Part shown: one piece after another, positions 1 to 9,346 of the stretch
Layout of the letters: the number at the start of each line of letters is the position of its first letter
How positions within the stretch are numbered: position 1 is the stretch's first letter
Source of the DNA: a bacterium
GTDB lineage: Bacteria > Electryoneota > RPQS01
Length of the DNA stretch: 64,000 nt
Direction of reading: 5' to 3'
Assembly (NCBI GenBank): GCA_016721565.1
Contig: JADKHW010000014.1
Span: 1-64,000, forward strand
The notes under the pieces: generated by a model
The model's database searches: none
What the model was told of the DNA's origin: nothing
The model's input: only the letters and a program-made list of their open reading frames with translations
Position numbers and translations under genes: made by a program

Positions 1-515
1 CTTTATCTCCCCTTTTTGCCGACGCATGCCGGGGCATGCCTTCACCGCGTCGCATTTTGCCGCCACGCATGCCGCCTACGCCGCCGAAATCATCATCACC
101 GCCGCCCATTCCCATCGGCGGACGTTCGTGATCTCCGCTTGGCGCATGCGTTCGGCATGTCAAGCTTCGGCACATTGGTTCAAGCATCACCTCATCCCCG
201 CCTTAAGCCACGGTGCAAGCGAATCAAACGCAATCACAATCGAATGTGTGCCACTGTGGTGGCTTCATAACTCGTCTCACGGTAATTCCAATCGCATGCG
301 CTTCATTCAAACTCACGGCATGCGGCTTGCCGAATTCTTGCTTAGCAACTCGACGTTTGCAGGCAATCGCTCTTGCTTCTCAATCGGCTGCTCGGGTCGG
401 TGTTCACGTCTTTCCAGCGCAGGATAACGAAAACCCACAGTCTCTTTTTTGTTCTTAGGATTCGTCAGCCACACTGTCACGCCGCCCATCTCAATTTGAT
501 GCCGCAACGCTTCGT
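1..515 (-). pseudogene. Truncated, frameshifted Gly/Met-rich secreted-type protein (partial, runs off left edge)
   Basis: Joining minus-strand frames gives one protein: a beta-type segment with GVTVWLTNPKNKKETVGFRYP (about 507-430), a middle part with WLKAGDEVMLEP, and a Gly/Met/Asp-rich tail with MGMGGGDDDFGGVGGMRGG that leaves the window at base 1. A segment of the form xVxVWxxxPxxKKxxxGxRYP followed by a Gly/Met-rich tail is familiar to me from secreted FCB proteins of unknown function. At least three frameshifts are needed. The N-terminal half is missing: upstream of about 515 the minus strand is antisense to the DUF1579 gene and does not read as protein, so the gene looks cut at a junction. 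The family assignment is from memory. Confidence 0.4.
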
Positions 516-518
516 CGG

Positions 519-1105
519 AAGTTCAATCTGCTTGTTCTGGCTGGAGTTATGTGCTGTTTTGCGGTCGGTTTCGCCGCCGAAGGAACCGCGCCGTCCATGG
601 AGGAAATCATGAAAGCATGCACTGAGGCCGCGAAAGTAGGCCCCGAACACATGGCCATGGCCAAGTATGTCGGTGCATGGGAGCTGCAGTGAAAATGTGG
701 ATGGATCCGACTCAACCTCCGATGGAATCAAAAGGCGCTGAAGTTTGCGAAATGGCAATGGGCGGCCGCATGTTGGTCGGGAATTTCACCGGTGACATGA
801 TGGGCACGCCGTTTCACGGCCAAAGTCAAATGGGCTATTCCAATTTCGCCAAGAAGTATTGGGCGACGTGGACGGACGACGGTAGCACTGGATTGATGTA
901 TTGCGAAGGCACGGCCAGCGCAGACGGCAAAACCATCACGATGATGGGAACGTACGATGATCCGATGTCGAACACGCAGGACAAGCCCTGGAAGCAAGTC
1001 ATCACGCTGATTGATGATGATCATCACATGTTCGCGGCGTATGACAAGGTCGGCACTCCGGCTGAGTACAAGTCCATGGAAATTATCTACACCCGCAAGA
1101 AATAA
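519..1105 (+). CDS. DUF1579 family protein, copy 1 (frameshifted, 5' end truncated)
   Basis: A signal-peptide-like stretch (FNLLVLAGVMCCFAVGFAAEG, in frame from 519; first in-frame ATG at 549) leads into a DUF1579 domain with MEEIMKACTEAAKVGPEH, GAWE, then after a frameshift at about 690 MWMDPTQPPMESKG, YSNFAKKYWATWTDDGSTG and a C-terminal MEIIYTRKK. DUF1579 proteins are small beta-rich proteins of unknown function; a secreted location is inferred from the leader. It is the first of four tandem paralogues on this strand. The expected start just before the leader is absent and the upstream bases belong to an opposite-strand gene, so the 5' end appears lost. Family call is confident, the start is not. 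Confidence 0.75.
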
Positions 1106-1130
1106 TCTTCAAACATAATCAGGGTTACGC

Positions 1131-1717
1131 ATGAAGAGTTTGCATTAGCATCAATGGTGCTGTGTTGTATGATCGGCAGCGCATTTGCCGCAGAAGGCAC
1201 GCAGATGTCCGAAGAAGAGATGATGAAGAAGTGGATGGAAGTCGCCAGGCCCTAAAGCTGAGCACGAAATGCTCGCAAAGGGTGTCGGCGAATGGAATTG
1301 CTCCATGAAGTTCTGGATGGGTCCGGGCGCTCCCGAGCAAACTGCAAGCGGATCCTGCACTGAAAGCGCTCGTCAACGGTGGCCGCGCCCTGAGCGAATC
1401 ATTCAACGGGATGATGATGGGTATGCCGTTTGAAGGTCATGGCATGTCGGGCTACGATAATTTCAACAAGGTTTATTGGTCACGTGGACGGACAACATGT
1501 CCACCTCCGCGATGTACATGGAAGGCACCAGCCCCGACGGCGGCAAGACGATTGTGTTTAACTCCACCATGGATGAACCCGTGATGGGCGTCAAGGATAA
1601 GCCCGTACGTTTCGTCTCCAAGTGGGTTGACGAAAACACGCGCGTGCTCGAAGCTGGGACGAAGTCGGCACGCCGAACGAATTCAAAGCGATGGAAATTA
1701 CCTACTCGCGCAAATAA
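1131..1717 (+). CDS. DUF1579 family protein, copy 2 (several frameshifts)
   Basis: Second tandem copy. ATG at 1131 starts a leader (with SMVLCCMIGSAFAAEGTQMSE in shifted frame), then EEEMMKKWMEVA, EWNCSMKFWMGPGA, FNGMMMGMPFEGHGMSGYDN, a WTDNMSTSAMYMEGTSPDGG segment, WVDENTRVLEA and the terminal MEITYSRK. At least four frame changes are needed (near 1150, 1250, 1330, 1480 and 1660), so no complete product is encoded as written. The spacing to copy 1 is 25 bases, consistent with co-transcription. The close match to copies 1 and 3 in segment order supports one ancestral gene duplicated locally. Confidence 0.7.
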
Positions 1718-1744
1718 ACTTTCGCTGAAGACACAATACTCCAC

Positions 1745-2329
1745 ATGAAGAAATCGGTATTTGCAGCAATCACGCTGCTTTGTTTAATCGTCAGGGCATT
1801 TGCCGCAGAGGGCACTGAATTGTCCCAAGATGACATGATGAAGAAGTGGATGGAAATCGCTTCGCCCGGCCCAAATCGCGAGATGCTGACAAAACGCTCG
1901 GTGAATGGAACACCACAATAAAGTACTGGATGTCACCGGGCGCCGATCAATGGTAAGCACGGGGAACGCGCTCGTGCGAAGTTCTTAACGGCGGCAAGTT
2001 ATCAGTGAAGCGTCTCACAGTGAAATGATGGGCATGCCTTATGAAGCACATGGCATGACCGGATATGACAACGCCAAAAGAAGTTCTGGTCCACGTGGTC
2101 GGATAACATGTCAACCTCCGTGCTGTTCATGGAAGGCGTGAGCGATGACGGCGGCAAGACGATTACCTACAATACGTCTGAGAACAACCCGATGACCGGC
2201 GAGGATGAACCGGTACGTTTTGTTTTTCGCTGGGTGGATAATGACACGCACATCCTGGAGAGCTGGCATGGAGCAGGCACTCCGAATGAATTCAAGGTGA
2301 TGGAAATCACCTGCACGCGCAAGAAATAG
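1745..2329 (+). CDS. DUF1579 family protein, copy 3 (several frameshifts)
   Basis: Starts at ATG 1745 with a clean leader (MKKSVFAAITLLCLIVRAFA) followed by EGTELSQDDMMKKWMEIASPG, then after shifts at about 1890-1960 and 2075 a DUF1579 core with EMMGMPYEAHGMTGYDN, WSDNMSTSVLFMEGVSDDGG, VRFVFRWVDNDTHILE and the terminal MEITCTRKK. A 27-base gap follows copy 2. The predicted product is a small exported beta protein of unknown function. A hairpin at 2353-2373 follows the stop and could end transcription of copies 1-3. Confidence 0.72.
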
Positions 2330-2352
2330 TTCCGCGCTGTTTGTCTTTTTGC

Positions 2353-2373
2353 AAGGCGGCATGTAGCCGCCTT
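2353..2373 (+). terminator. Hairpin downstream of DUF1579 copy 3
   Basis: Perfect 8-bp inverted repeat (AAGGCGGC / GCCGCCTT) around a 5-base loop, 24 bases after the stop of copy 3. The following T-tract is weak, so it may act as an attenuator before copy 4. Confidence 0.5.
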
Positions 2374-2404
2374 TGCTGTCTATTACAACTTGAAAGGACC
2401 CACG

Positions 2405-2904
2405 ATGACTGAACAAGAGATGATGGAAAACTGGATGCGCAACGCTACGCCTGGCCCACAGCACGCCAAACTCGCAAAGGAATCCGGCGACTACAGAAGT
2501 TAGCATGGTCGAGCGCGGACAGCCAATGACAGGCCTTGCGAAGATTGAAATGATACTCGATGGCCGTGTGCAGATCCAAAACTTCACAATGGACTACAAC
2601 GGTATGCCGTTCAAAGGTTTCGGCATGACCGGTTTCGATAATTTCACACAACGCTACTGGTTTACGTGGAATGACAACATGTCCACGGGACTTTATTCGC
2701 TGTACGGCGTCGAAGAAGACGGCGGCAAAGCGCATCGTTTTCGAAGGTAAGATGGACAAGCCCGGTTTGAATATGAAGCAATGTCAAACCAAGCATGTTT
2801 TCACTTACTTGAATGACAACGAATTCAAAATGGAAATCTGGGACTTCCCCCGGAACTCCGGAAGAAAAAAAACAATGGACATGACTTACAAGCGCCGCAT
2901 GTAA
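2405..2904 (+). CDS. DUF1579 family protein, copy 4, without signal peptide (frameshifted)
   Basis: ATG 2405 follows a good ribosome site (GAAAGGA, 8 bases upstream). Unlike copies 1-3 the protein starts directly in the domain (MTEQEMMENWMRNATPGPQH), so it has no leader and should be cytoplasmic if the start is right. The core has MPFKGFGMTGFDNFTQRYW, WNDNMSTGLYSLYG and a terminal DMTYKRRM. Frameshifts lie near 2500 and 2730. The separate ribosome site, and the hairpin before it, suggest partly independent expression. Confidence 0.72.
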
Positions 2905-2972
2905 TGCGGTCTTGCTAGCGCGGAAGATAGAATTTTGCGACTCTGCCTGGCGCAACAAAAGACAATAAAAGA

Positions 2973-3000
2973 GCGGGGCGAACTGAATAGTTCGCCCCGC
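2973..3000. terminator. Bidirectional terminator between DUF1579 array and minus-strand gene
   Basis: Perfect 12-bp stem (GCGGGGCGAACT at 2973-2984 with AGTTCGCCCCGC at 2989-3000) and a GAAT loop. T-rich bases lie on the plus side, and the flanking A-run reads as a T-tract (TCTTTTATTG) on the minus strand. It separates convergent genes. Confidence 0.85.
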
Positions 3001-3021
3001 TTCCTTCTCGCGCATTCAAAA

Positions 3022-3956
3022 CTACAGCACAACCTTCTTAATAACTCCCAGCACCATTGGCGCAAGCGTGTTGATGTTGTCTTTGAGCAGTTTCACCTTC
3101 TGCATTTCGTCGGTGTTCTCATTCACGATTTCAAGCAGAGTCAACAACTTCTCTTGATCGGCGCGAGTCGGTGCAAGGCTCTTCAACTCCGTGTCTTTCA
3201 GTCGCGTGAAGCCTGAAATTTGCGATGAAAGCTGGCTGTCCGTCTTGTCGGCGGAATCTTCCAGAATTTTACGGAAGCGTCCCATCTTCCTCCTTTCAAA
3301 GTTTCCCGAATGCTGTTCAAAATATCGTCAACGTCGCTTCGTACGGATTCTCCGGTTGCTGTACTCGCCCCAAGTCCGATGATGCGCTCTAATTGCTCGT
3401 TCACCGCATCAAGCGGCAGCAATTTCTTCGGATCAATTGATAGCGCGGCTAAAATCTGATCATGCGTTTCTGTCACGTCCGCCGCCGCACTCAAATGCGC
3501 GGTGAGTGCCGCGTTCACGGCAAGCATGTCGTCATAATGCGCCAGCACAGGCTCCTCGATAATGCGTTCCGCTTCATCGAGCGCGCCCATCAACACGAAC
3601 CGCCGCTCGATGGCGATGTCGCCGACGTCCGCCATGAATTCATTGGCAAATCAGCTCGCTCGCGTTCTGTTGCCGCATTTTGAATCGAGTCCAGCAGTCC
3701 GCTGTCTTCCAACCCGTTGCTCATGAATGTCGGCACCCATTGCTGCACCATGAACGAATCCAACGCCGCGCGCTTTTCGGCAATGTACTGGTCAATCAGC
3801 GCGACGTGCGATGCGCGTGCGGAATACAATCATCCCGGTCAAATGTTCCGGATAATTCAACGGATGCTCGCGGAATATGTACACCCGAAACCGAGACACA
3901 GTATCAGGCCAAAAGATACCTGTTATCTGACAAATCGGATCATGATGGCTCCCCAT
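3022..3956 (-). CDS. Hypothetical protein (frameshifted)
   Basis: Three overlapping frames join into one protein of about 310 residues: an N-terminal part with VSRFRVYIFREHPLNYPEHL, a middle with ALIDQYIAEKRAALDSFMVQQ and ERRFVLMGALDEAERIIEEP, and a C-terminal helical part with LTLLEIVNENTDEMQKVKLL and a hydrophobic end (NTLAPMVLGVIKKVVL). Breaks lie near 3830, 3640 and 3285. The strongly helical composition suggests a soluble helical-bundle protein; I recognise no family. Start taken at ATG 3956, but it is uncertain. The 2973-3000 hairpin lies just downstream and would end it. Confidence 0.55.
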
Positions 3957-4031
3957 TGTTGTGTTTCGTGCGCAGAGCAAATTGTCTTATAATACCAATT
4001 GCCACATTGTCGGAATTCTTACAAACTGAGG

Positions 4032-4057
4032 CGGGGCGAACCGAATGGTTCGCCCGC
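4032..4057. terminator. Terminator-like hairpin resembling the one at 2973
   Basis: GCGGGGCGAACC, a GAAT loop, then GGTTCGCCCGC: nearly the same stem and identical loop as 2973-3000, with one G unpaired. It sits after the minus-strand cupin-like gene. Confidence 0.6.
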
Positions 4058-4125
4058 TATGTTACCCGCTCCCCTCAAATCTCGGGCATTTGCGTCAGCG
4101 CAACGTTGCCTACTTTTAAAGTAGG

Positions 4126-4422
4126 TTACTTCAAGCTCAACAAAGATAACATGCGTATCAGTTACACCGATGTTCTCGCCCATGTGATCTTGCGCTTTGC
4201 CAAAACGACTTCCCCAACCTTGAACTCGCTCGCGTGACGTTCCGTCTGCACCGGACAATCGGCGTTTGAACTCTGACATCGTGATCAATACAAAATCGGG
4301 ATGCGAAGGTGAAGCGAAGTCTTGTCGCCCGGTTTGTCGCGATACTCCAGAACTCGGACGCGATCATTTTCGAATAGCGTTTTATACTTATCACCATCGG
4401 TGACTGTCGGATCGTGTTTCAT
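4126..4422 (-). CDS. Small cupin-like protein (frameshifted)
   Basis: Starting at the ATG whose complement is 4420-4422, the frames join into MKHDPTVTDGDKYKTLFEND, RVRVLEYRDKPGDKTSLH, then after a shift near 4300 a segment with MSEFKRRLSGADGTSRER, and after another near 4230 AKAQDHMGENIGVTDTHVIF followed by VEL. The pattern (ENDRVRVLEYRDKPGDKTxxHxHP, later xHxxENxGxTDTHVIFVEL) is that of small single-domain cupins of about 95 residues, a family usually without assigned function. The real C-terminus probably lies at the stop at 4126-4128. Its metal or ligand is unknown. Confidence 0.6.
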
Positions 4423-4452
4423 AATTCTACTCGATGTTTGACTGGAAAACAA

Positions 4453-4484
4453 GTTGGGGGCGGGTCTTCAAACCCGCCCCCAAC
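4453..4484 (-). terminator. Terminator of the 4511-6600 secreted-protein gene
   Basis: Perfect 13-bp stem (GTTGGGGGCGGGT at 4453-4465, ACCCGCCCCCAAC at 4472-4484) with a 6-base loop. On the minus strand it is followed by CTTGTTTT. It lies 26 bases past the stop of the upstream minus gene. Confidence 0.85.
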
Positions 4485-4510
4485 ATCAAATCACTGCGAA
4501 ATATCAGCGA

Positions 4511-6600
4511 CTACTTCAGCAACATCAGCTTGTGTGTGCTATTGAAGACGCCGGACTGAACGCGCGCGAAGTACATACCGGACGGCAGATCAGCGCCGCC
4601 GAATTGAACGGTATGGTAACCCGCTTGCATACGGCCCAAGTTCATCTCACGAACCAACTGGCCCGCGATGTTGAACACCAAGATGCGCGTATCCGAAGCT
4701 TGCGGAATCGCGATGCGGAAGTTCGTCTGCGGGTTGAACGGGTTCGGGAAGACCTTCACGCCGTACTCTGTCGGAATTTCTGCGTTCTCGCCAACGGGCA
4801 GCGGACCACGAATCGAACCACCTGACTGGCCCGAACCCCAACGACCGTTACCGTCGCAAGTCGGGTGCGACAAGCCGAAGCCCGTCACGGTTTCGCCGGC
4901 GCCTGCCGCAGTTGCGGTCACATATACAATTGAGTCAAGCCCATTAACCGTCACTGTCCAACCCGTCGGAGCCGTCGCCGTCGTGCCTTCGCAATAGTCG
5001 CGAATCACAACGCGGTTCAAGCAACCCGTCAACACGGTCATCGAGTAGGTCCAGTTCGGCGGACCGGCCGTCACGAGCGCGAACGTCGCCGTACCCGTTC
5101 CCGGAGCCAAACGCGTACCGCCGTTGCCTGCTGCAACAGCACCGTTTCCGCACTCGCTAACAGCCACAACCGTGTAGGTTCTCGTTTGACCTGCTACTGC
5201 AGTAAGGTCGTCATACACTTTTGACATGAAACGGCAACCGTACCGAGATCGACACCTTGTCTGCGGACGATATAGCTATCAGCTTCCGGCAGATCGGTCC
5301 ACGTCACATGAACTCGGTCACACAGGTTATCCGAAGCAACGATGCCCTGAACCTGCCCCGGAGCTCCAAGGCGGGTTCCGTTGACACCAGGATTAGGCTG
5401 AAGCGTGCCTTGACCGCAGGGTTCTTCGCACGAACTTGGAACGTTCCCGCGCCCACTGGCGCAGGCAGAACGTGAAGTTCGGCCACCTACGTTATCAACA
5501 GCACCGGCACGTGCATTGTTGCGGAAAACTTCAAATGAATCTGCATCCGCACAAGTTGCCGTCAAGTAACACAAACTTCGTCGCAATCATCGCTTGACGC
5601 CGCAACATTCGTAATCGTACACGTCGGACCTGCACCGGCCGCGCCGTTGTCACAAGCTTCCGGTCCGTCACTGCAATTCAACGACGTGCCGCGAACACAA
5701 TACTCATGGACACCCGGAAGCGGCGAGTTGTCAAAGAACTGCTCAATAAAACCTGCGTTGTGGTTGTCCAGCGTATCAAGCGGAACGTCGTCGCGGAGAA
5801 CAACAAACGAGTCAAGACCCAAAATCGTATTCACTGACCAGCTTACAAGAACACGGCCACACTGATCGTCCGACGCCGTCATGTTCTGCGGAGTCGGCGG
5901 ACCAACAAGCTTACGACCCGTCGTCGTTATTCTGGTTGAGAAGGCCGTATCCGCATCTTGGCCGGTGCCGCAGATACGATAGGCACGAACACCGTAAATG
6001 TGGTCTTGACCACCGATGCCCAAAGGTCAACATAACGCGTGGTTGCCGGATTGGGATGTAGTGATAAGGCTCTTCGTACCATCAATCAACACACGGTAGC
6101 CGTCGATATCAATCTGCTCGTGATTCCAAGTCACAACAATCGAATCACAATTTGCTTGTGATGCTACTTGGTTGAAGACAGGTGGTGGCGACGGGCAACC
6201 CTGCGCACACACCGTTTGGCAAGTAAATGGAACCAGATCGTCGCCCACGCCAAAATAGACTTCGGTGATTCCACCCGTGACAACTCGGAACGTATCGCTC
6301 TGCCAAGAAGATACCTTGATCACCCAAGCAAACACGGAGCCAATAAAGAGGATGACCAAGTGTTCTGGGCCGGATCAGGAATTCCGCTTGCCATGGCGAA
6401 AAATGGATCGGTACCAGAAGCCACCGAGGACATCAAGTAGCGCTACACCGTTCAAATTGAACTGGTTAAGTTCACCTTAAAAAGCCAGGGCCTTCAATCG
6501 GTTGTTGTCATCATCCGTTGGACCGTTACCTAAGAGAGTCCCAGAAAATCTGGATCGTGGTTCCGTCAGGCACTGGTGCCCCGCCACCAAGCCAGCGAAA
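4511..6600 (-). CDS. Secreted multidomain FN3-like protein with C-terminal sorting domain (frameshifted, N-terminus missing)
   Basis: The C-terminus is a clear type IX-style sorting domain: YGVKVFPNPFNPQTNFRIAI, ILVFNIAGQLVREMNLGRM, then GYHTVQFGGADLPSGMYFAR and a final HKLMLLK. Upstream are at least four fibronectin-III-like repeats, each with a conserved start such as PQNMTASDDQCGRVLVSW, VASQANCDSIVVTWNHEQID and LCDRVHVTWTDLPEADSYIV, rich in Cys. Frames change near 5210, 5570, 6025, 6360 and 6480. The most N-terminal recognisable part is APVPDGTTIQIFWDS near 6540-6590. No signal peptide is found because the frame then runs into the 3' end of an MFS gene. Predicted role: cell-surface or secreted adhesin-like protein. 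Confidence 0.72.
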
Positions 6601-7741
6601 ACTCGAGCATTCCGCCCAAAAACAGCACGATACTGTAGGCATGGAGATTAGAGTACCAAAGCATGAACAGCGACAGCAATCCCCCTGAGACAATCGGCCC
6701 GAGCAGGAAGCCCAAGCCCCCGCCGAGGTAAATCCTCCCATTGAGGTCGCTAAATGGCCTTGCGGAGCGCCGCTGGCCGAAAGCTGAAGCGTCCGGGATG
6801 AACATCACTGCCGAAGAAGCTCCAAGCGCGAACATCCACACAATCAGCCACGGCGGACTACCCAGCCAACCGTCGCAAAGAACAACCCGTAAATTAGCGA
6901 TCCCCACAGCAAAAGTTGCGGCTGCGAGTAGCGCTTGAGAGCTTTATCACAAACGGACACAGCAACCCCATCGTGAGCATGAACGCCGCGATATGACCGC
7001 CAATCTGTCCGGGCGTAAACTGAATTTCTGCGTCATCAAAATCCGGGAACGACGCCACGAAAATCCCACCGTAAACCGATCCAAAAATGCAAACAGATAC
7101 GGCAGTCTCAAGCGCGCTCTTTGGTCAAAAGCTTGAGAATTGCACTCACCGGCTGACGTTGCGCCAGACCTTGCGACGGCACCACCACCGCAACCAAGCC
7201 AGCCCACCAGCACCATCAGCACCCCGCCCAGCGACAGCGAATAAACCGGAGACATCGACCCCAGCCAACCTCCAATCAACGACCCCAAGGCCACACCAAA
7301 CGTAATTGCGGCCCAACAATCCCCATCGCCTTACTGCGGTTTTCGTTCCGGGCACCCGCAATCGCCAACAGTATCGACAGCGCGCCGATGTGAAATATTC
7401 CCTCCACAAACCGTAATACCATCAACGACGCAAAGTCCGGCATGTGCGGCATCAGCAAAAAGCATACACCGTCCAGCATCGCCGCCGTTGCCACAAACGT
7501 CCTCGGTTTGCCAGGAATTTGTCCGCCAAACTCCCGCAAGTGGTGCAAACAGAACGCCGCCAGCATATTCGCCGACAAAAACGCATGCGTCCAAAACTCC
7601 GATACCTCCAAAACCGTCCATCACAAACGGCTTCAATATCGGCACCACCCCCGTCACCGGAAGCATGGTCAAAAAGATGAGAAACGGCTCTATGCGTATG
7701 CGACGATTCAACTTAAACGGCAATCTCGGGTTTGTGAGCAA
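6566..7741 (-). CDS. MFS-type multidrug/metabolite transporter (frameshifted)
   Basis: Joined frames give a protein of about 390 residues with roughly twelve hydrophobic segments. The N-terminal half includes FLIFLTMLPVTGVVPILKPF, FWTHAFLSANMLAAF and a signature-like RFVEGIFHIGALSILLAIAGA; the second half includes ALGSLIGGWLGSMSPVYSLS and LGGGLGFLLGPIVSGGLLSL and ends SLAWWRGTSA. The motif GARNENRSKAMGIVG resembles the cytoplasmic loop of MFS family members. Frames shift near 7600, 7330, 7150, 7000 and 6910. The start is a TTG (7741), uncertain. Substrate unknown. Its 3' end overlaps the truncated N-terminus of the neighbouring secreted protein in another frame. Confidence 0.65.
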
Positions 7742-7832
7742 TAAGCCAGAATAAACCGATATCAGAGCAATATATCAAGCGTCTAACTTGAGTTGTTTAT
7801 GCTCTGATGGTGGTTACCGAATCAGCAGCAAT

Positions 7833-9297
7833 TTACGTGTTTCCGAAAAGTGCCCGGCAATAAGCTGATAGAAATAGACGCCGGACGGAAGGCGTTCGCG
7901 TCGAATTGGATATGGTGTTCACCCGCCTGTTCATTGGCTTCCACCAAAGTGCTTCCCTTCCGGTCAAATCATAAACTCGAAGCGTCACATGCATCGTTCG
8001 CGGAAGTGAATATGAAATCGTCGTTGTTGAGTTAAAGGGGTTCGGGTAATTCTGCTTCAGTTGGATCAACGGCAAGGGGACGAGCGGCTTTGGCGCAGCA
8101 TCTGACATCGTATCCGCAACCATTCGCACGATTCTTGGATAAATCTGATCCGAAAGAGCCAGTAGTATCCGCCGTCAGCAGCAATAGCAAGGTCCAAAGC
8201 TCGACAAAACGGGCCCCTTAGGCTGGCAACAGTACCTGCCCACAGGACGCTGCCTTCAAATCAATCTTGAAAAGTAGTGCTACGCTACCTCCATGATCTT
8301 GGTCCGCTGCTGTGGTCGAAACCAGTATCCCACCACGAGGGTCGGGCAACAATTGGCCTGCCCCTCCAACCACTAACCCGGAAAATGAGGACGAGTCCAA
8401 AGCGTGTCCCCAGGTCATTCATCTTCACAACCAACGAAGTGGACAGTGCCGTCCGTATAGTCATATTCTTCCACAGAAATGAAATAGTTGCCGCTATCTG
8501 CTTTACAGATCGCGGTGGGAGTATATTCAACCCGTTCGTCACCAACCGGCCAGGTTCGTGTCCAGGCGTGTCGCCTACTTCATTCGTGCGGATGATGTAT
8601 GCAGAAACATAATCTATACTCTGTGGTCTCCAGACGCTGGTTGCCACAACAAACCCTGAAGTCCAGGCCTCTGTTAGGTCCCAGGAATCGTTCTGCGCAT
8701 CCATACTGGATGTAGGTAAGTCAAGACGGAAAGCGAATCGCCCGTGCCGAGAAAGCCTGACAAACCTGCGCCATGGAAATCCTCATTCTCCGGAGAAATG
8801 AAGTCCCCCAGAACAGCTATTGTCCCGTCCAGCCTCCACTATTTGTATTCTCTGCCACCCGGCCTTCCCCCAATATGACCAGATAGAATCACCTGCCTGT
8901 GTTAACTTCATCGCCATCAGCGATCCCAATAGGCGCCGTATCCGCTGAAGAGCATGCAGTTGCCCGAGGTCACAGTCATATCCAGAAATCCATCCGAATG
9001 GTCCGCGCCGATTACTCTCATCCATTGAAGATCGCCATTTGAATTGCACTTGAAAGCAGTAGCGTTGTTGGAAAAATCGCCCTGGCAAAAGTTACCTGCC
9101 ACGACATAGCCCGTGTCAGGCGTTGCCGCAATGGCTGGGAAATAGCTACAGCTGTCACCCAATTCCGCATCGTATATCCGCGTCCAGACCGTGTCCGGAA
9201 GCTGTGCCATGGTATTTGATGCGCACAATAAAACAAACAAGATAGCGGAAGTCGTGCGCAGTGAAATCTTGAATGTAACGTTACCCAGTAGAAGCAT
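7833..9297 (-). CDS. Secreted protein with C-terminal sorting domain (frameshifted)
   Basis: The N-terminus is a signal peptide (ISLRTTSAILFVLLCASNTMA) starting at ATG 9297, followed by QLPDTVWTRIYDAELGDSC and PDTGYVVAGNF, the typical Trp-ThrxxYG-like opening of beta-propeller proteins that report quantities over time. Later segments (QNDSWDLTEAWTSGFVVATS and DSSSFSGLVVGGAGQLLPDP) continue such repeats. The C-terminus has LIQLKQNYPNPFNSTTTISY and LRVYDLTGREA, a type IX-style sorting domain; its last strands are shifted out of frame. Breaks lie near 8950, 8780, 8700-8720, 8300-8400, 8130 and 7960. Probably one surface or secreted propeller protein of about 490 residues. Confidence 0.65.
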
Positions 9298-9346
9298 AAT
9301 TGTGTTCTTTAATATGAAATGTAAATTCTGAATTGTCGAGCCACCC

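Noticed and set aside
677..1105. Short ORF taken as a complete gene
   Set aside because: It starts inside the DUF1579 domain; joining the upstream frame restores the leader and full domain.
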